A stretch of DNA of 64,000 nucleotides from Pseudomonas kribbensis (lineage in GTDB: Bacteria > Pseudomonadota > Gammaproteobacteria > Pseudomonadales > Pseudomonadaceae), in NCBI RefSeq assembly GCF_003352185.1, contig NZ_CP029608.1, positions 5,002,501-5,066,500 on the forward strand. Direction: 5' to 3'. A model generated the notes under the pieces. That model was not told the DNA's origin and did no database searches. It worked only from the letters and a program-made list of their open reading frames with translations. The position numbers were made by a program, and so were the translations under genes. Of this stretch, positions 1 through 8,896 are shown one piece after another; position 1 is the first letter of the stretch, and each line of letters begins with the position of its first letter.

Positions 1-85
1 CTTCATATTGCTGGGGCTGTTGCTCGCCGCCCGTCAGGCCTGGACTCGCTCCGCCGCCCCTCCCGAGGAAACGCATCACCCATGA
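1..85 (+). CDS. rnfE: RnfE/RsxE electron transport complex subunit E, C-terminal end only
   Basis: An open frame enters from the left edge and encodes a hydrophobic segment (FILLGLLLAARQA) followed by a short hydrophilic tail ending ETHHP. Its TGA overlaps the ATG of nth by four bases (ATGA). The last helix fits RnfE, an integral membrane subunit of the Rnf/Rsx electron transport complex, and in Pseudomonas the rnf operon is commonly followed directly by nth. Only 27 codons are visible, so the call rests mainly on gene order. Confidence 0.6.
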   Translation, partial: FILLGLLLAARQAWTRSAAPPEETHHP

Positions 86-720
86 ATGCCGCAAAACGTC
101 TGGAGATCTTCCGCCGGTTTCACGAGGACAATCCCGAACCCAAGACCGAACTCGCCTACTCTTCGCCTTTCGAATTGTTGATCGCGGTGATTCTGTCCGC
201 GCAATCAACTGATGTCGGCGTAAACAAGGCGACGGCAAAGCTTTACCCGGTGGCCAACACACCGGCCGCCATTCATGCCTTGGGCGTCGAAGGTCTGTCC
301 GAGTACATCAAGACTATCGGCCTCTACAACAGCAAGGCCAAAAACGTGATCGAAACCTGTCGCATGCTGGTCGAGCTGCACAATGGTGAAGTCCCGCAGA
401 CGCGCGAAGAGCTGGAGGCTTTGCCCGGCGTAGGTCGCAAGACCGCCAACGTCGTGCTCAATACCGCGTTCCGACAGTTGACCATGGCGGTGGACACCCA
501 CATTTTCCGGGTCAGCAACCGCACCGGCATTGCCCCTGGCAAGAATGTGGTCGAAGTGGAAAACAAACTGATGAAGTTTGTGCCAAAGCAATACCTGCTC
601 GACTCACACCACTGGCTCATTCTTCACGGGCGCTACGTGTGCCTGGCCCGCAAGCCACGGTGCGGCAGCTGTCGGATCGAAGACTTGTGCGAATACAAGG
701 CCAAAACTTCGGACGATTGA
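82..720 (+). CDS. nth: Endonuclease III
   Basis: This is a bifunctional DNA glycosylase/AP lyase that removes oxidised pyrimidines in base excision repair. The 212-residue length is normal. It shows the helix-hairpin-helix LPGVGRKTANVV with the catalytic lysine, the catalytic aspartate in VDTHIFRV, and a C-terminal 4Fe-4S loop with cysteines spaced C-x6-C-x2-C-x5-C (CLARKPRCGSCRIEDLC). The start overlaps the stop of the upstream rnfE-like gene by ATGA, so the two are translationally coupled. Confidence 0.97.
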   Translation: MNAAKRLEIFRRFHEDNPEPKTELAYSSPFELLIAVILSAQSTDVGVNKATAKLYPVANTPAAIHALGVEGLSEYIKTIGLYNSKAKNVIETCRMLVELHNGEVPQTREELEALPGVGRKTANVVLNTAFRQLTMAVDTHIFRVSNRTGIAPGKNVVEVENKLMKFVPKQYLLDSHHWLILHGRYVCLARKPRCGSCRIEDLCEYKAKTSDD

Positions 721-827
721 GCGTCTATTGGAATTATTGATATTGCGATTGAAAAAATCTTTTTTACGATCTGCTGGAATGTCGATATAAGGAGCGCCAA
801 AGGCAGTCTTAGCCTGGAGTTAACCTT

Positions 828-1001
828 ATGAGCACCAGCAAAGAGCAAGTGGACGTAGAAGACGATTTCGTCGCGGATGCGGACGACGAACCGGTGGTTG
901 AGGTCGCCAAGACCAACCTGAGCAAACGCCGGACCATCGATAACATGCTTGAGGAACGCCGACTGCAAAAGCAATTGGCCGATTACGACTTTGATCTCTG
1001 A
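828..1001 (+). CDS. Small PA3496-family protein
   Basis: A 57-residue acidic-then-basic protein starting MSTSKEQVDVEDDF and ending LADYDFDL. It lies 107 bases after nth, with a purine-rich stretch (CTGGAG) about 8-13 bases before the ATG, and a strong terminator follows within 10 bases. Its position after nth matches the small gene PA3496 of P. aeruginosa, whose family is annotated as a putative regulatory or envelope integrity protein. No catalytic motif is visible and its function is not known to me. Confidence 0.8.
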   Translation: MSTSKEQVDVEDDFVADADDEPVVEVAKTNLSKRRTIDNMLEERRLQKQLADYDFDL

Positions 1002-1006
1002 CATTT

Positions 1007-1036
1007 AAAAGCCTCCGCAACGGAGGCTTTTTCGTT
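1007..1036 (+). terminator. Rho-independent terminator after PA3496-like gene
   Basis: A perfect seven-base stem GCCTCCG/CGGAGGC with a CAA loop (1011-1027) is flanked by A and T runs. It ends the rnf-nth transcript. Confidence 0.85.
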
Positions 1037-1088
1037 TCTGCTGCAAGCTGATGCCGATCTGCCCATGATCCGTCAGCATCTGAAGCGG

Positions 1089-1715
1089 TCAGACCAGACC
1101 ATTGCGCTGGGCCAGCTCGATCAGATCCACCAGCGAACGCGCGTTGAGCTTCAACAGCAACCGTGTCTTGTAGGTGCTGACGGTCTTGTTGCTGAGAAAC
1201 ATGCCATCGGCGATTTCCTTGTTGGTCTTGCCGCGTGCCAGCTGCTGCAACACCATCATCTCGCGCCCGGAAAGACGATCGACCATATCGGCTTCACTGG
1301 CGTTTCCCAGGCTGGTGCGTACGGTGTGCAACGCCTGATTCGGAAAATAACTGTACCCGGACAGCACAGCCTTGATAGCACTGAGCAGTTCGGTCAAATC
1401 CTGTTGTTTACAGACATATCCTGCTGCCCCCGACTGCATGCAACGCATGGAGAAATGCCCCGGAGCCTGGGATGTCAGTACCAGCACTTTCAAGGGCATC
1501 GCGCTGGTCGTAAGTCGCGCAATCACTTCCAGACCGTCAAGTTTCGGTATACCGATATCCAGAATGACAATATCGGGCATCTGGTCGCGAGCCAGTTGTA
1601 AGGCATCCACTCCGTTATCCGTTTCTGCAATGACTTCGTAGCCATGACGCTCCATCAGCATACGCACCGCAAGACGAATGACAGGATGATCATCCACGAT
1701 CAGCACTTTATTCAT
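1089..1715 (-). CDS. NarL/LuxR-type response regulator
   Basis: A 208-residue two-domain regulator. The receiver domain (about 1-120) has the acidic pair D8-D9, the likely phosphoacceptor D53 in LDIGIPKLDG and a conserved lysine near 103. A LuxR-type helix-turn-helix lies at about 143-200 (GKTNKEIADGMFLSNKTVS). I chose the ATG at 1715, which has a GGA about 8 bases upstream; an upstream in-frame start at 1757 would add 14 residues with no receiver-domain counterpart. No sensor kinase is adjacent, so it is an orphan here and its signal and targets are unknown. Confidence 0.88.
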   Translation of the reverse strand: MNKVLIVDDHPVIRLAVRMLMERHGYEVIAETDNGVDALQLARDQMPDIVILDIGIPKLDGLEVIARLTTSAMPLKVLVLTSQAPGHFSMRCMQSGAAGYVCKQQDLTELLSAIKAVLSGYSYFPNQALHTVRTSLGNASEADMVDRLSGREMMVLQQLARGKTNKEIADGMFLSNKTVSTYKTRLLLKLNARSLVDLIELAQRNGLV

Positions 1716-2050
1716 GGGCAAGTCCAGTTTCGCTGTTCGAATTTTTAGAACCGGCACAATAACGTAGTCATTTCACCCGTGGCATAGCAAAGTTCCCATG
1801 CACCCGTAGCGAGAGACGCTTCCTACAGGCAATAGAGATTTATCCTACAGAAAAGACTTATTTGCATGACTACTGGAAAGCGAACCGTGAAAAGATGTAC
1901 TCAACACGACAAAAAAACTGAAACAACATACTTATATCCATTCGATTTTTTTTACTATAAACACCAAATACCGGCGAGAAAAAGCCCTCCAATTACAACA
2001 ATTAAAACCACCCAACATAATGAGAAAGATCAAACTCATGAGTAAAGAAT
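1716..2050. other. AT-rich intergenic region
   Basis: About 335 bases between the divergent response regulator and the membrane protein gene. It is clearly richer in A/T than the surroundings, especially from 1850 onward. I find no convincing ORF, RNA gene or repeat. It presumably holds the promoters of both flanking genes. Confidence 0.6.
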
Positions 2051-2635
2051 ATGCTAAAGATCAACGGAAAAATCACCAACCCCATCAGTGTCATTGCCAT
2101 ATTCGCGTTTATCTCCGAAACGTCCGCAGCGGTGTCCTTGCCATTCCTTGACAACGACGAACGGGAAATCTACATCTGGTTTCTGATCAGCTTTCCATTC
2201 TATTTGTTATTCCTATTCTTCATTACATTGAACTTCAACTATCGTTCCCTTTACGCGCCCTCTGACTTTGGTAACGACAAGAACTTCCTCAAAGCTTTTA
2301 AAGATGACTCCCCTGACTGCCTCGGCGAGTCTACAGTTCAATCGAATACAGGACTGCACACCGTAAAACTATCAAAACCACTGAGCACACTGTGCATCAT
2401 TGATACTCGAGGACCGAATAGCGATTCAAAAATCGACACATTATTGAAAAAAATCCCACACTCAGGTAAGAACTTACCAAAAATACTCCTCGTTTTAACC
2501 GACGACATGTCGGATATTTTACCGAAAGAGAATTTCGCCAAAACGCTCAATCAAGGAAAAAAAACCATGGGAACGACGCATTGTATTATTTACGACGTCC
2601 ACTCGTTGAACATGACTGTATTGGGGAAAGTTTAA
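2051..2635 (+). CDS. Unrecognised two-helix membrane protein
   Basis: A 194-residue protein in AT-rich DNA with codon use unlike its neighbours. The first 65 residues contain two hydrophobic segments (about 12-30 and 42-60) joined by the charged turn LDNDEREIY, followed by a short conserved-looking stretch FNYRSLYAPSDFG. The rest looks cytosolic with alternating beta/alpha character (STLCIIDTRG, KILLVLTDDM, CIIYDVHSL). I recognise no catalytic motif. The composition suggests horizontal acquisition; a membrane-anchored sensor or effector is possible but not shown. Confidence 0.6.
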   Translation: MLKINGKITNPISVIAIFAFISETSAAVSLPFLDNDEREIYIWFLISFPFYLLFLFFITLNFNYRSLYAPSDFGNDKNFLKAFKDDSPDCLGESTVQSNTGLHTVKLSKPLSTLCIIDTRGPNSDSKIDTLLKKIPHSGKNLPKILLVLTDDMSDILPKENFAKTLNQGKKTMGTTHCIIYDVHSLNMTVLGKV

Positions 2636-2739
2636 ATTGAGGCGCGGATACACGAAGCGCATCAGTGCGATGCACAAAGTACCCATTGATACGGAAACGC
2701 TGATGGGCAACGATCAGGTAAACAGAAGGGTTTTCCAAC

Positions 2740-2772
2740 ATAGCGGCCTTGTCACAACGACAAGGCCGCTAT
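2740..2772. terminator. Hairpin terminator downstream of argG
   Basis: A perfect 14-base inverted repeat (ATAGCGGCCTTGTC, five-base loop, then its complement) lies between the convergent membrane protein gene and argG. T runs are short, but the position fits a bidirectional terminator. Confidence 0.7.
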
Positions 2773-2794
2773 TTCACATCAGGCCCGAGGGGGC

Positions 2795-4012
2795 TTAGAA
2801 CAGCTTGCGGCCCTTGTTGGCAGCAATACGCATACGCAGGGCATTGAGCTTGATGAAGCCCGCCGCGTCGGCCTGGTTGTAGGCGCCGCCGTCTTCTTCG
2901 AAGGTCGCGATGTTGGCGTCGAACAGCGAGTCGTCGGACTTGCGGCCGGTCACGATCACGTTGCCCTTGTACAGTTTCAGGCGCACGACGCCGTTCACGT
3001 TGACCTGGGATGCGTCGATCATCTGTTGCAGCATCAGACGCTCAGGGCTCCACCAGTAGCCGGTGTAGATCAGGCTAGCATACTTCGGCATCAACTCGTC
3101 TTTCAGGTGAGCGACTTCGCGGTCCAGGGTGATCGATTCAATGGCGCGGTGAGCACGCAGCATGATCGTGCCGCCCGGGGTTTCGTAGCAGCCACGGGAC
3201 TTCATGCCGACGTAACGGTTTTCAACGATGTCGAGACGGCCGATACCGTGTTGACCACCGATCTTGTTCAGGGTTGCCAGCACGGTGGCCGGGGTCATTT
3301 CGACGCCGTCCAGCGCGACGATGTCGCCGTTGCGGTAGGTCAGTTCCAGGTATTGCGGGGTGTCGGGAGCCTTCTCCGGGGAGACGGTCCAGCGCCACAT
3401 GTCTTCCTCGTGCTCGGTCCAGGTGTCTTCCAGCACGCCGCCTTCATAGGAGATGTGCAGCAGGTTGGCGTCCATCGAGTACGGGGATTTCTTCTTGCCA
3501 TGACGCTCGATCGGGATCGCGTGCTTCTCGGCGTAATCCATCAGCTTCTCGCGGGACAGCAGGTCCCACTCGCGCCAAGGGGCGATCACTTTCACGCCTG
3601 GCTTGAGCGCGTAGGCACCCAGCTCGAAACGTACCTGGTCGTTGCCCTTGCCCGTCGCGCCGTGGGAAATGGCGTCGGCGCCGGTTTCGTTGGCGATTTC
3701 GATCAGACGCTTGGCGATCAGCGGACGCGCGATGGAAGTACCCAGCAGGTACTCGCCTTCGTAAACGGTGTTGGCGCGGAACATCGGGAACACGAAGTCA
3801 CGCACGAATTCTTCGCGCAGGTCGTCGATGTAGATTTCTTTGACGCCCATGGCCTGAGCCTTGGCGCGAGCCGGCTCGACCTCTTCGCCCTGACCCAGGT
3901 CAGCGGTGAAGGTCACGACTTCACAGTTATAAGTATCCTGCAGCCACTTGAGGATCACCGAAGTGTCCAGGCCGCCGGAATACGCCAGAACGACCTTGTT
4001 TACGTCCGCCAT
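2795..4012 (-). CDS. argG: Argininosuccinate synthase
   Basis: Joins citrulline and aspartate using ATP, the penultimate step of arginine synthesis, in the cytosol. The 405-residue length is typical. The N-terminal PP-loop motif [11 protein letters not shown] binds ATP, and [15 protein letters not shown] is the family signature involved in substrate binding. It is monocistronic between terminators, and ArgR-like direct repeats lie 60-96 bases upstream of its ATG. Confidence 0.97.
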   Translation of the reverse strand: MADVNKVVLAYSGGLDTSVILKWLQDTYNCEVVTFTADLGQGEEVEPARAKAQAMGVKEIYIDDLREEFVRDFVFPMFRANTVYEGEYLLGTSIARPLIAKRLIEIANETGADAISHGATGKGNDQVRFELGAYALKPGVKVIAPWREWDLLSREKLMDYAEKHAIPIERHGKKKSPYSMDANLLHISYEGGVLEDTWTEHEEDMWRWTVSPEKAPDTPQYLELTYRNGDIVALDGVEMTPATVLATLNKIGGQHGIGRLDIVENRYVGMKSRGCYETPGGTIMLRAHRAIESITLDREVAHLKDELMPKYASLIYTGYWWSPERLMLQQMIDASQVNVNGVVRLKLYKGNVIVTGRKSDDSLFDANIATFEEDGGAYNQADAAGFIKLNALRMRIAANKGRKLF

Positions 4013-4071
4013 GCCATCACTCCACGGGGTTCTACGGAAAGCCGAGGAGTCTACCGCTCAAACGCGATAAT

Positions 4072-4108
4072 TTACAGAGGCGCGACAGCTTAAGACGACA
4101 AAGCGACA
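4072..4108 (-). promoter_or_regulatory. Candidate ArgR operator upstream of argG
   Basis: Read on the minus strand, two TGTCGC motifs are repeated exactly 21 bases apart (complements at 4103-4108 and 4082-4087), and the gene-proximal copy is followed after eight bases by AA. This fits the tandem TGTCGC-N8-AA half-site pattern known for Pseudomonas ArgR. It lies 60-96 bases before the argG start, where it could block or overlap the promoter. Confidence 0.55.
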
Positions 4109-4141
4109 GAATCTGTCGAGAGCGCGACGATGACCGACAGG

Positions 4142-5050
4142 TCAGGAAGTCGCCGCGGCGTTGGCTGGCGTACTGGCTTGAGGTGCTGGAGCGGTAACCG
4201 GTGCCACCCGGGCCAACTTCACGCTGACTCGCCGGTTTTTCGCCCGGTTGGCGGCGTTGGTGTTCGGTACCAGCGGGTATTGCTCGCCGTGGAAACGCAC
4301 GGTGATCTGCGATTCGGCGATGCCGTTGGCCTTGAAGAAATCGACCACCGCCAGCGCACGACGGCGCGACAACTCACGATTGGTCAGGCGATTGCCGCTG
4401 TTGTCGGAATAGCCATCGAGCTCAATGTGATTGACCGTCGGATCGGCCCTCATGAACTCGAGCATCACTTGCAGTTTGGCTTTCGCGGCGGCGTCCAGAT
4501 CGGTGCCTTCGCCCGGAAAACCGACCTGCGAGTTTTTGACCTGATCGAAATTCTGCGGGAGCAATTTCGCCACGCAGGTCTGATAGTCATTGAACGCCTT
4601 GCTGAACTTCACCGGCAGCAGACGCACTTCGGAAACCCGTCCATCGCCGGAGGCACGCCGCACCACCGGGCTGCGACCTTCCAGCAAACCGCTGATCAAC
4701 CCGCCGGCCTGCGATTGTGAACTGTTGAACAACACGTTGCCGGTGCCGATCCTGACGCTGCCCAGATTGATGTCATTGCGTCCCGGCTGCCAGGGCGCTG
4801 CCGCCGCCAGCAAAGTTGCTGAACCACCGCCCAGCATCGCGTTGTAGGCATTCAGGCGGAAGATCGCCTGCTCGCCGGCCTTGCGCACGAACTGGCCCGA
4901 GCCGAAATCGGTGATCGGCTGCGTCAGGCGGCATTCGAACTTGTCGCCTTCGACCGTCCACTCAATGTTCTCCAGACGGGTCTGGTAGGTCAGTGCCATC
5001 GCGGGAAGACTGGCAAACACACTGAGCAAGGCTAAATAACGCTGGCGCAC
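4142..5050 (-). CDS. motY: MotY-like OmpA-family flagellar stator protein
   Basis: A secreted periplasmic protein with an N-terminal signal peptide (RQRYLALLSVFASLPAMA), a MotY-type N-terminal domain (TYQTRLENIEWTVEGDKFECRL region) and a C-terminal OmpA-like peptidoglycan-binding domain (about 190-285; NHIELDGYSDNSG, NRELSRRRALAV, ANRAKNRRVSV). MotY helps anchor stators around the flagellar motor. I prefer the GTG at 5050, with GGAG seven to ten bases upstream, over the in-frame ATG at 5062. The gene order argG-motY-pyrC matches P. aeruginosa PA3525-PA3527. Confidence 0.85.
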   Translation of the reverse strand: MRQRYLALLSVFASLPAMALTYQTRLENIEWTVEGDKFECRLTQPITDFGSGQFVRKAGEQAIFRLNAYNAMLGGGSATLLAAAAPWQPGRNDINLGSVRIGTGNVLFNSSQSQAGGLISGLLEGRSPVVRRASGDGRVSEVRLLPVKFSKAFNDYQTCVAKLLPQNFDQVKNSQVGFPGEGTDLDAAAKAKLQVMLEFMRADPTVNHIELDGYSDNSGNRLTNRELSRRRALAVVDFFKANGIAESQITVRFHGEQYPLVPNTNAANRAKNRRVSVKLARVAPVTAPAPQASTPANAAATS

Positions 5051-5210
5051 GGGAGGCTCCATTGGCTTCTACAACAAAAAAGACCGATACATACATGTTT
5101 ACGGCATACCTATGGGATATCGGACGCTCGTCGCAAAACTTGATAGCGAGTGCCTGCAAGAGTCTTTTCCGGTAGCATTCGCCTCAGTTTGACCCGCCTG
5201 GAATCCCCTC

Positions 5211-6257
5211 ATGTCCGACCGCCTGACCCTGCTGCGTCCCGACGACTGGCACATTCATCTTCGCGATGGTGCCGTGTTGACCAATACCGTTGCAGATGTT
5301 GCGCGCACCTTTGGTCGCGCCATCATCATGCCTAACCTGGTACCTCCGGTGCGCAACGCCGCTGAAGCCGACGGCTATCGCCAGCGGATTCTCGCTGCCC
5401 GCCCGGCCGGCAGTCGTTTCGAGCCGTTGATGGTGCTGTACCTCACCGACCGTACCCAGCCCGAAGAAATTCGTGAAGCCAAGGCCAGCGGTTTTGTCCA
5501 CGCGGCCAAGTTGTACCCGGCCGGCGCCACCACCAACTCCGATTCCGGGGTCACCAGCATCGACAAGATCTTCCCGGCGCTGGAAGCCATGGCCGAAGTC
5601 GGCATGCCGCTGTTGATCCACGGCGAAGTCACCCGTGGCGACGTCGACGTGTTCGACCGCGAAAAAATCTTCATCGACGAGCACATGCGCCGCGTGGTCG
5701 AGCGTTTCCCGACGCTCAAGGTCGTGTTCGAACACATCACCACCGGCGATGCCGTGCAGTTCGTCAATGAGGCTTCGGCCAACGTCGGCGCGACCATCAC
5801 CGCGCATCACCTGCTGTACAACCGCAACCACATGCTGGTGGGCGGGATCCGGCCGCATTTCTACTGCCTGCCGATCCTCAAGCGTAATACGCATCAGGAA
5901 GCTCTGCTCGACGCGGCCACCAGCGGCAGCGCGAAGTTCTTCCTCGGCACCGACTCGGCGCCGCACGCCCAGCACGCCAAGGAAGCCGCCTGCGGCTGCG
6001 CCGGCTGCTACACCGCGTACGCTGCCATCGAGCTGTATGCCGAAGCCTTCGAGCAGCGCAATGCGCTGGACAAGCTCGAAGCCTTCGCCAGCCTCAACGG
6101 CCCGCGCTTCTACGATCTGCCGGCCAACACCGACCGTATCACCCTGGTTCGTGAAGAATGGACCGCCCCGACCAGCCTGCCTTTCGGCGAGCTGAACGTT
6201 ATCCCGCTGCGCGCCGGTGAAAAACTGCGCTGGCGCCTGCTGGAGGAACACGCGTGA
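5211..6257 (+). CDS. pyrC: Dihydroorotase
   Basis: Catalyses reversible cyclisation of carbamoyl aspartate to dihydroorotate in pyrimidine synthesis. The 348-residue length fits class II PyrC. Visible zinc ligands and motifs include HIHLRDG near the N-terminus, the carboxylated-lysine region [18 protein letters not shown] and the late LGTDSAPH aspartate. The stop overlaps the start of rnt by four bases, so the two are co-translated. Confidence 0.96.
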   Translation: MSDRLTLLRPDDWHIHLRDGAVLTNTVADVARTFGRAIIMPNLVPPVRNAAEADGYRQRILAARPAGSRFEPLMVLYLTDRTQPEEIREAKASGFVHAAKLYPAGATTNSDSGVTSIDKIFPALEAMAEVGMPLLIHGEVTRGDVDVFDREKIFIDEHMRRVVERFPTLKVVFEHITTGDAVQFVNEASANVGATITAHHLLYNRNHMLVGGIRPHFYCLPILKRNTHQEALLDAATSGSAKFFLGTDSAPHAQHAKEAACGCAGCYTAYAAIELYAEAFEQRNALDKLEAFASLNGPRFYDLPANTDRITLVREEWTAPTSLPFGELNVIPLRAGEKLRWRLLEEHA

Positions 6258-6928
6258 GTGAAGACCATTTCGACGACGAACTGGACGGTCAAGGTGGCGG
6301 CGGTTCGCGCCATCCGATGGCAGCACGCTTTCGCGGCTACCTGCCGGTTGTCGTCGACGTAGAGACCGGTGGCTTCAACTCGGCCACCGATGCGTTGCTG
6401 GAGATTGCCGCGACCACCATCGCCATGGATGAAAAGGGTTTCGTCTACCCGGATCACACCTACTTCTTCCGTGTCGAGCCGTTCGAAGGCGCCAACATCG
6501 AAGCGGCGGCGCTGGAGTTCACCGGGATCAAGCTCGATCACCCGTTGCGCATGGCGGTCAGTGAAGAAACGGCCCTGACCGACATCTTCCGAGGCGTGCG
6601 CAAGGCCTTGAAGGCCAACGGTTGCAAGCGGGCGATCCTGGTCGGCCACAACAGCAGCTTTGACCTGGGCTTCCTCAACGCTGCCGTCGCGCGGCTGGAC
6701 ATGAAGCGCAATCCGTTCCACCCGTTCTCCAGCTTCGACACCGCGACCCTCGCCGGTCTGGCGTATGGTCAGACCGTACTGGCCAAGGCCTGCCAGGCAG
6801 CCGACATCGATTTCGATGGCCGTGAAGCGCACTCCGCGCGTTACGACACCGAAAAGACCGCCGAGCTGTTCTGCGGTATCGTCAACCGCTGGAAACAGAT
6901 GGGCGGCTGGGAAGACTTCGACGACTGA
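6254..6928 (+). CDS. rnt: Ribonuclease T
   Basis: A DEDD-family 3'-5' exoribonuclease that matures the 3' ends of tRNA and other stable RNAs. The 224-residue protein has Exo [10 protein letters not shown], Exo [13 protein letters not shown] and Exo [14 protein letters not shown], the complete DEDDh set. GTG start overlapping the pyrC stop. A terminator follows 25 bases after the stop. Confidence 0.95.
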   Translation: MSEDHFDDELDGQGGGGSRHPMAARFRGYLPVVVDVETGGFNSATDALLEIAATTIAMDEKGFVYPDHTYFFRVEPFEGANIEAAALEFTGIKLDHPLRMAVSEETALTDIFRGVRKALKANGCKRAILVGHNSSFDLGFLNAAVARLDMKRNPFHPFSSFDTATLAGLAYGQTVLAKACQAADIDFDGREAHSARYDTEKTAELFCGIVNRWKQMGGWEDFDD

Positions 6929-6953
6929 TGGTCGTCGGTTTTCTACCGAGCAT

Positions 6954-6983
6954 AAAAAACCGGCCACATGGGCCGGTTTTTTT
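6954..6983. terminator. Bidirectional terminator between rnt and the peroxiredoxin
   Basis: Stem AAACCGGCC/GGCCGGTTT with a five-base loop and a T run on the plus strand; the A run on the other side lets it serve the convergent peroxiredoxin gene too. Confidence 0.85.
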
Positions 6984-7001
6984 GTACCTCGACGTTGCGC
7001 C

Positions 7002-7604
7002 TTACAGGGCAGCAGCGTTCTCGGTCAGGTAAGCCGCAACGCCTTCCGGCGAAGCGTTCATGCCTTTGTCGCCTTTCTTCCAGTTGGCAGGGCAGACTTC
7101 GCCGTGCTCTTCGTGGAATTGCAGAGCGTCGACCAGACGGATCAGCTCTTCCATGTTACGGCCCAGCGGCAGGTCGTTGATGATCTGCGAGCGGACAACG
7201 CCTTTGTCGTCGATCAGGAACGCGCCACGGAAAGCCACGCCGCCTTCGGATTCAACGTCGTAGGCCTTGGCGATTTCGTGCTTCATGTCGGCAGCCATGG
7301 TGTATTTCACCTGGCCGATGCCGCCATTGTTGACCGGGGTGTTGCGCCAGGCGTTGTGGGTGAAGTGCGAGTCGATCGACACAGCGACCACTTCTACGTT
7401 GCGCGCCTTGAAGTCAGCCATGCGGTTGTCCAGAGCGATCAGCTCGGACGGGCAGACGAAGGTGAAGTCCAGCGGGTAGAAGAACACCAGGCCGTATTTG
7501 CCTTTGATGGCCGAGGACAGGGTGAAGCTGTCAACGATCTCGCCATTGCCGAGTACGGCCGGGACGGTGAAGTCAGGGGCTTGTTTGCCTACGAGTACGC
7601 TCAT
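7002..7604 (-). CDS. Typical 2-Cys peroxiredoxin (AhpC/TSA family)
   Basis: A 200-residue thiol peroxidase that reduces hydrogen peroxide and organic peroxides. The peroxidatic cysteine is in DFTFVCPSELIAL (about residue 51) and the resolving cysteine in HGEVCPANW (about 172), the typical 2-Cys arrangement. It corresponds by order to PA3529 of P. aeruginosa. It is read away from the Fur-box region, and its ATG is preceded by AGGAGA. Confidence 0.93.
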   Translation of the reverse strand: MSVLVGKQAPDFTVPAVLGNGEIVDSFTLSSAIKGKYGLVFFYPLDFTFVCPSELIALDNRMADFKARNVEVVAVSIDSHFTHNAWRNTPVNNGGIGQVKYTMAADMKHEIAKAYDVESEGGVAFRGAFLIDDKGVVRSQIINDLPLGRNMEELIRLVDALQFHEEHGEVCPANWKKGDKGMNASPEGVAAYLTENAAAL

Positions 7605-7828
7605 TGATATCTCCTGGTGTAGAAACTTGAAGTTCAGGGTCCGCGCCAGCCTGTCACCCTCAGGCGACAGCCCTGTGACACGAACCCCCTTCGCAAGGGC
7701 CGACCATCATACACTGCGTTTTTCGACTGTCCTCAAAGGTTTTTCGCGAAATCCCGGCTGGCATTCAGCCATGCACCACCGTTCGTCAGTCACAGCCGCT
7801 GGCGATGAAAACCGTTGGGAAAGCACTT

Positions 7829-7848
7829 TGACAATCATTCTCGTTAAC
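7829..7848. promoter_or_regulatory. Candidate Fur box upstream of bfd
   Basis: The sequence TGACAATCATTCTCGTTAAC resembles the Fur operator, with the ATCATTCTC core characteristic of Pseudomonas sites. It lies about 50 bases before the bfd ATG. Bfd is known to be induced by iron starvation, so repression by Fur-iron is expected. Confidence 0.65.
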
Positions 7849-7895
7849 ATTAAGATCCATCGCAATTGAGCCACAACCAGCGACGGTTCTCACTT

Positions 7896-8114
7896 ATGTA
7901 TGTTTGCCTCTGCACTGGCGTCACCGACGGACAGATCCGCGAAGCGATCTATGAAGGTTGCTGCAGCTATAAAGAAGTCCGTCAGGCCACCGGCGTAGCC
8001 AGCCAATGCGGCAAATGTGCCTGCCTCGCGAAGGAAGTGGTACGCGAAACCCTGACCAAGCTGCAAACCGCCCAGGCCGCGATCCCCTACCCTGTAGAAT
8101 TTACTGCCGCGTAA
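7896..8114 (+). CDS. bfd: Bacterioferritin-associated ferredoxin
   Basis: A 72-residue 2Fe-2S protein that docks on bacterioferritin and donates electrons to release stored iron. The BFD-like 2Fe-2S cluster ligands are visible: MYVCLCTGVT near the N-terminus and SQCGKCACL in the middle. The ATG at 7896 gives the standard N-terminus; a TTG at 7866 would add ten residues not seen in the family. A terminator separates it from bfr. Confidence 0.95.
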   Translation: MYVCLCTGVTDGQIREAIYEGCCSYKEVRQATGVASQCGKCACLAKEVVRETLTKLQTAQAAIPYPVEFTAA

Positions 8115-8131
8115 TTGCACCCAATTCGAAG

Positions 8132-8156
8132 AACCGGACTAATGTCCGGTTTTTTT
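8132..8156 (+). terminator. Terminator after bfd
   Basis: An eight-base perfect stem AACCGGAC/GTCCGGTT with a TAAT loop and a T run. It separates bfd (iron-starvation controlled) from bfr (iron-replete), so the two can be regulated oppositely. Confidence 0.85.
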
Positions 8157-8313
8157 ATGCCTGCAAATCAATTGCTTAGCGACTAGACGCGGAACACAAA
8201 CATTCTTATTCCGATTAATTTTCATATATTATTCAATAACTTAGGTTTGACACTTATAAATACCAAGCTCAAACTCTGCCGTATATACCGCTACTTAGGG
8301 CAGGACTCCCATC

Positions 8314-8790
8314 ATGAAAGGCGACGTAACAGTCATCCAGCATCTCAACAAGATCCTTGCCAATGAGCTGGTCGCGATCAATCAGTACTTCCTGCATGCG
8401 CGCATGTATGAAGATTGGGGCCTGAACAAGCTGGGCAAACACGAGTATCACGAATCCATCGACGAGATGAAGCACGCGGACAAGCTGATCAAGCGCATCC
8501 TGTTCCTCGAAGGTCTGCCGAACGTGCAGGACCTGGGCAAGCTGCACATCGGCGAGCACACCAAGGAAATGCTGGAGTGCGACCTGCGTATCGAGAAGAC
8601 CGGCCACGCCGATCTGAAGGCTGCCATCGCTCACTGCGAATCGGTTGGCGACTTCGGCAGCCGCGAACTGCTTGAAGACATTCTCGAATCCGAAGAAGAA
8701 CACATCGACTGGCTGGAAACCCAACTGGGCCTGATCGATAAAGTCGGTCTCGAGAACTATCTGCAATCGCAGATGGGCGACGACGAGTAA
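8314..8790 (+). CDS. bfr: Bacterioferritin (heme-binding, BfrB type)
   Basis: A 24-mer iron storage protein of 158 residues. Ferroxidase and heme residues are present: E18 in [13 protein letters not shown]51, M52 (heme ligand) and H54 in IDEMKHAD, and the late EEEHIDWLE with E127/H130. An AT-rich upstream region (8160-8313) should hold its promoter. Linkage to bfd and retention of Met52 point to the BfrB type that partners with Bfd. Confidence 0.96.
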   Translation: MKGDVTVIQHLNKILANELVAINQYFLHARMYEDWGLNKLGKHEYHESIDEMKHADKLIKRILFLEGLPNVQDLGKLHIGEHTKEMLECDLRIEKTGHADLKAAIAHCESVGDFGSRELLEDILESEEEHIDWLETQLGLIDKVGLENYLQSQMGDDE

Positions 8791-8816
8791 TCAGCAAGCG
8801 CTGAACGCGAGACATT

Positions 8817-8853
8817 AAAAAGCCCCGCCCTCTTTCGAGAGGCGGGGCTTTTT
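8817..8853. terminator. Bidirectional terminator between bfr and grxD
   Basis: A long GC-rich hairpin (AAAAGCCCCGCC ... GGCGGGGCTTTT) with a one-base bulge lies between convergent genes and has T/A runs on both sides. Confidence 0.88.
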
Positions 8854-8896
8854 ATTGCCCGGACTTCAGACTCGCCGAAATCCGGGCTGAAACCAA

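Noticed and set aside
5184..6326. Minus-strand open frame opposite pyrC
   Set aside because: pyrC on the plus strand carries all family motifs and matches conserved gene order; the antisense frame has none.
8247..8275. TTGACA with a possible -10 upstream of bfr
   Set aside because: The -35 match is exact but no acceptable -10 element occurs at 16-18 bases, so I do not call this promoter.
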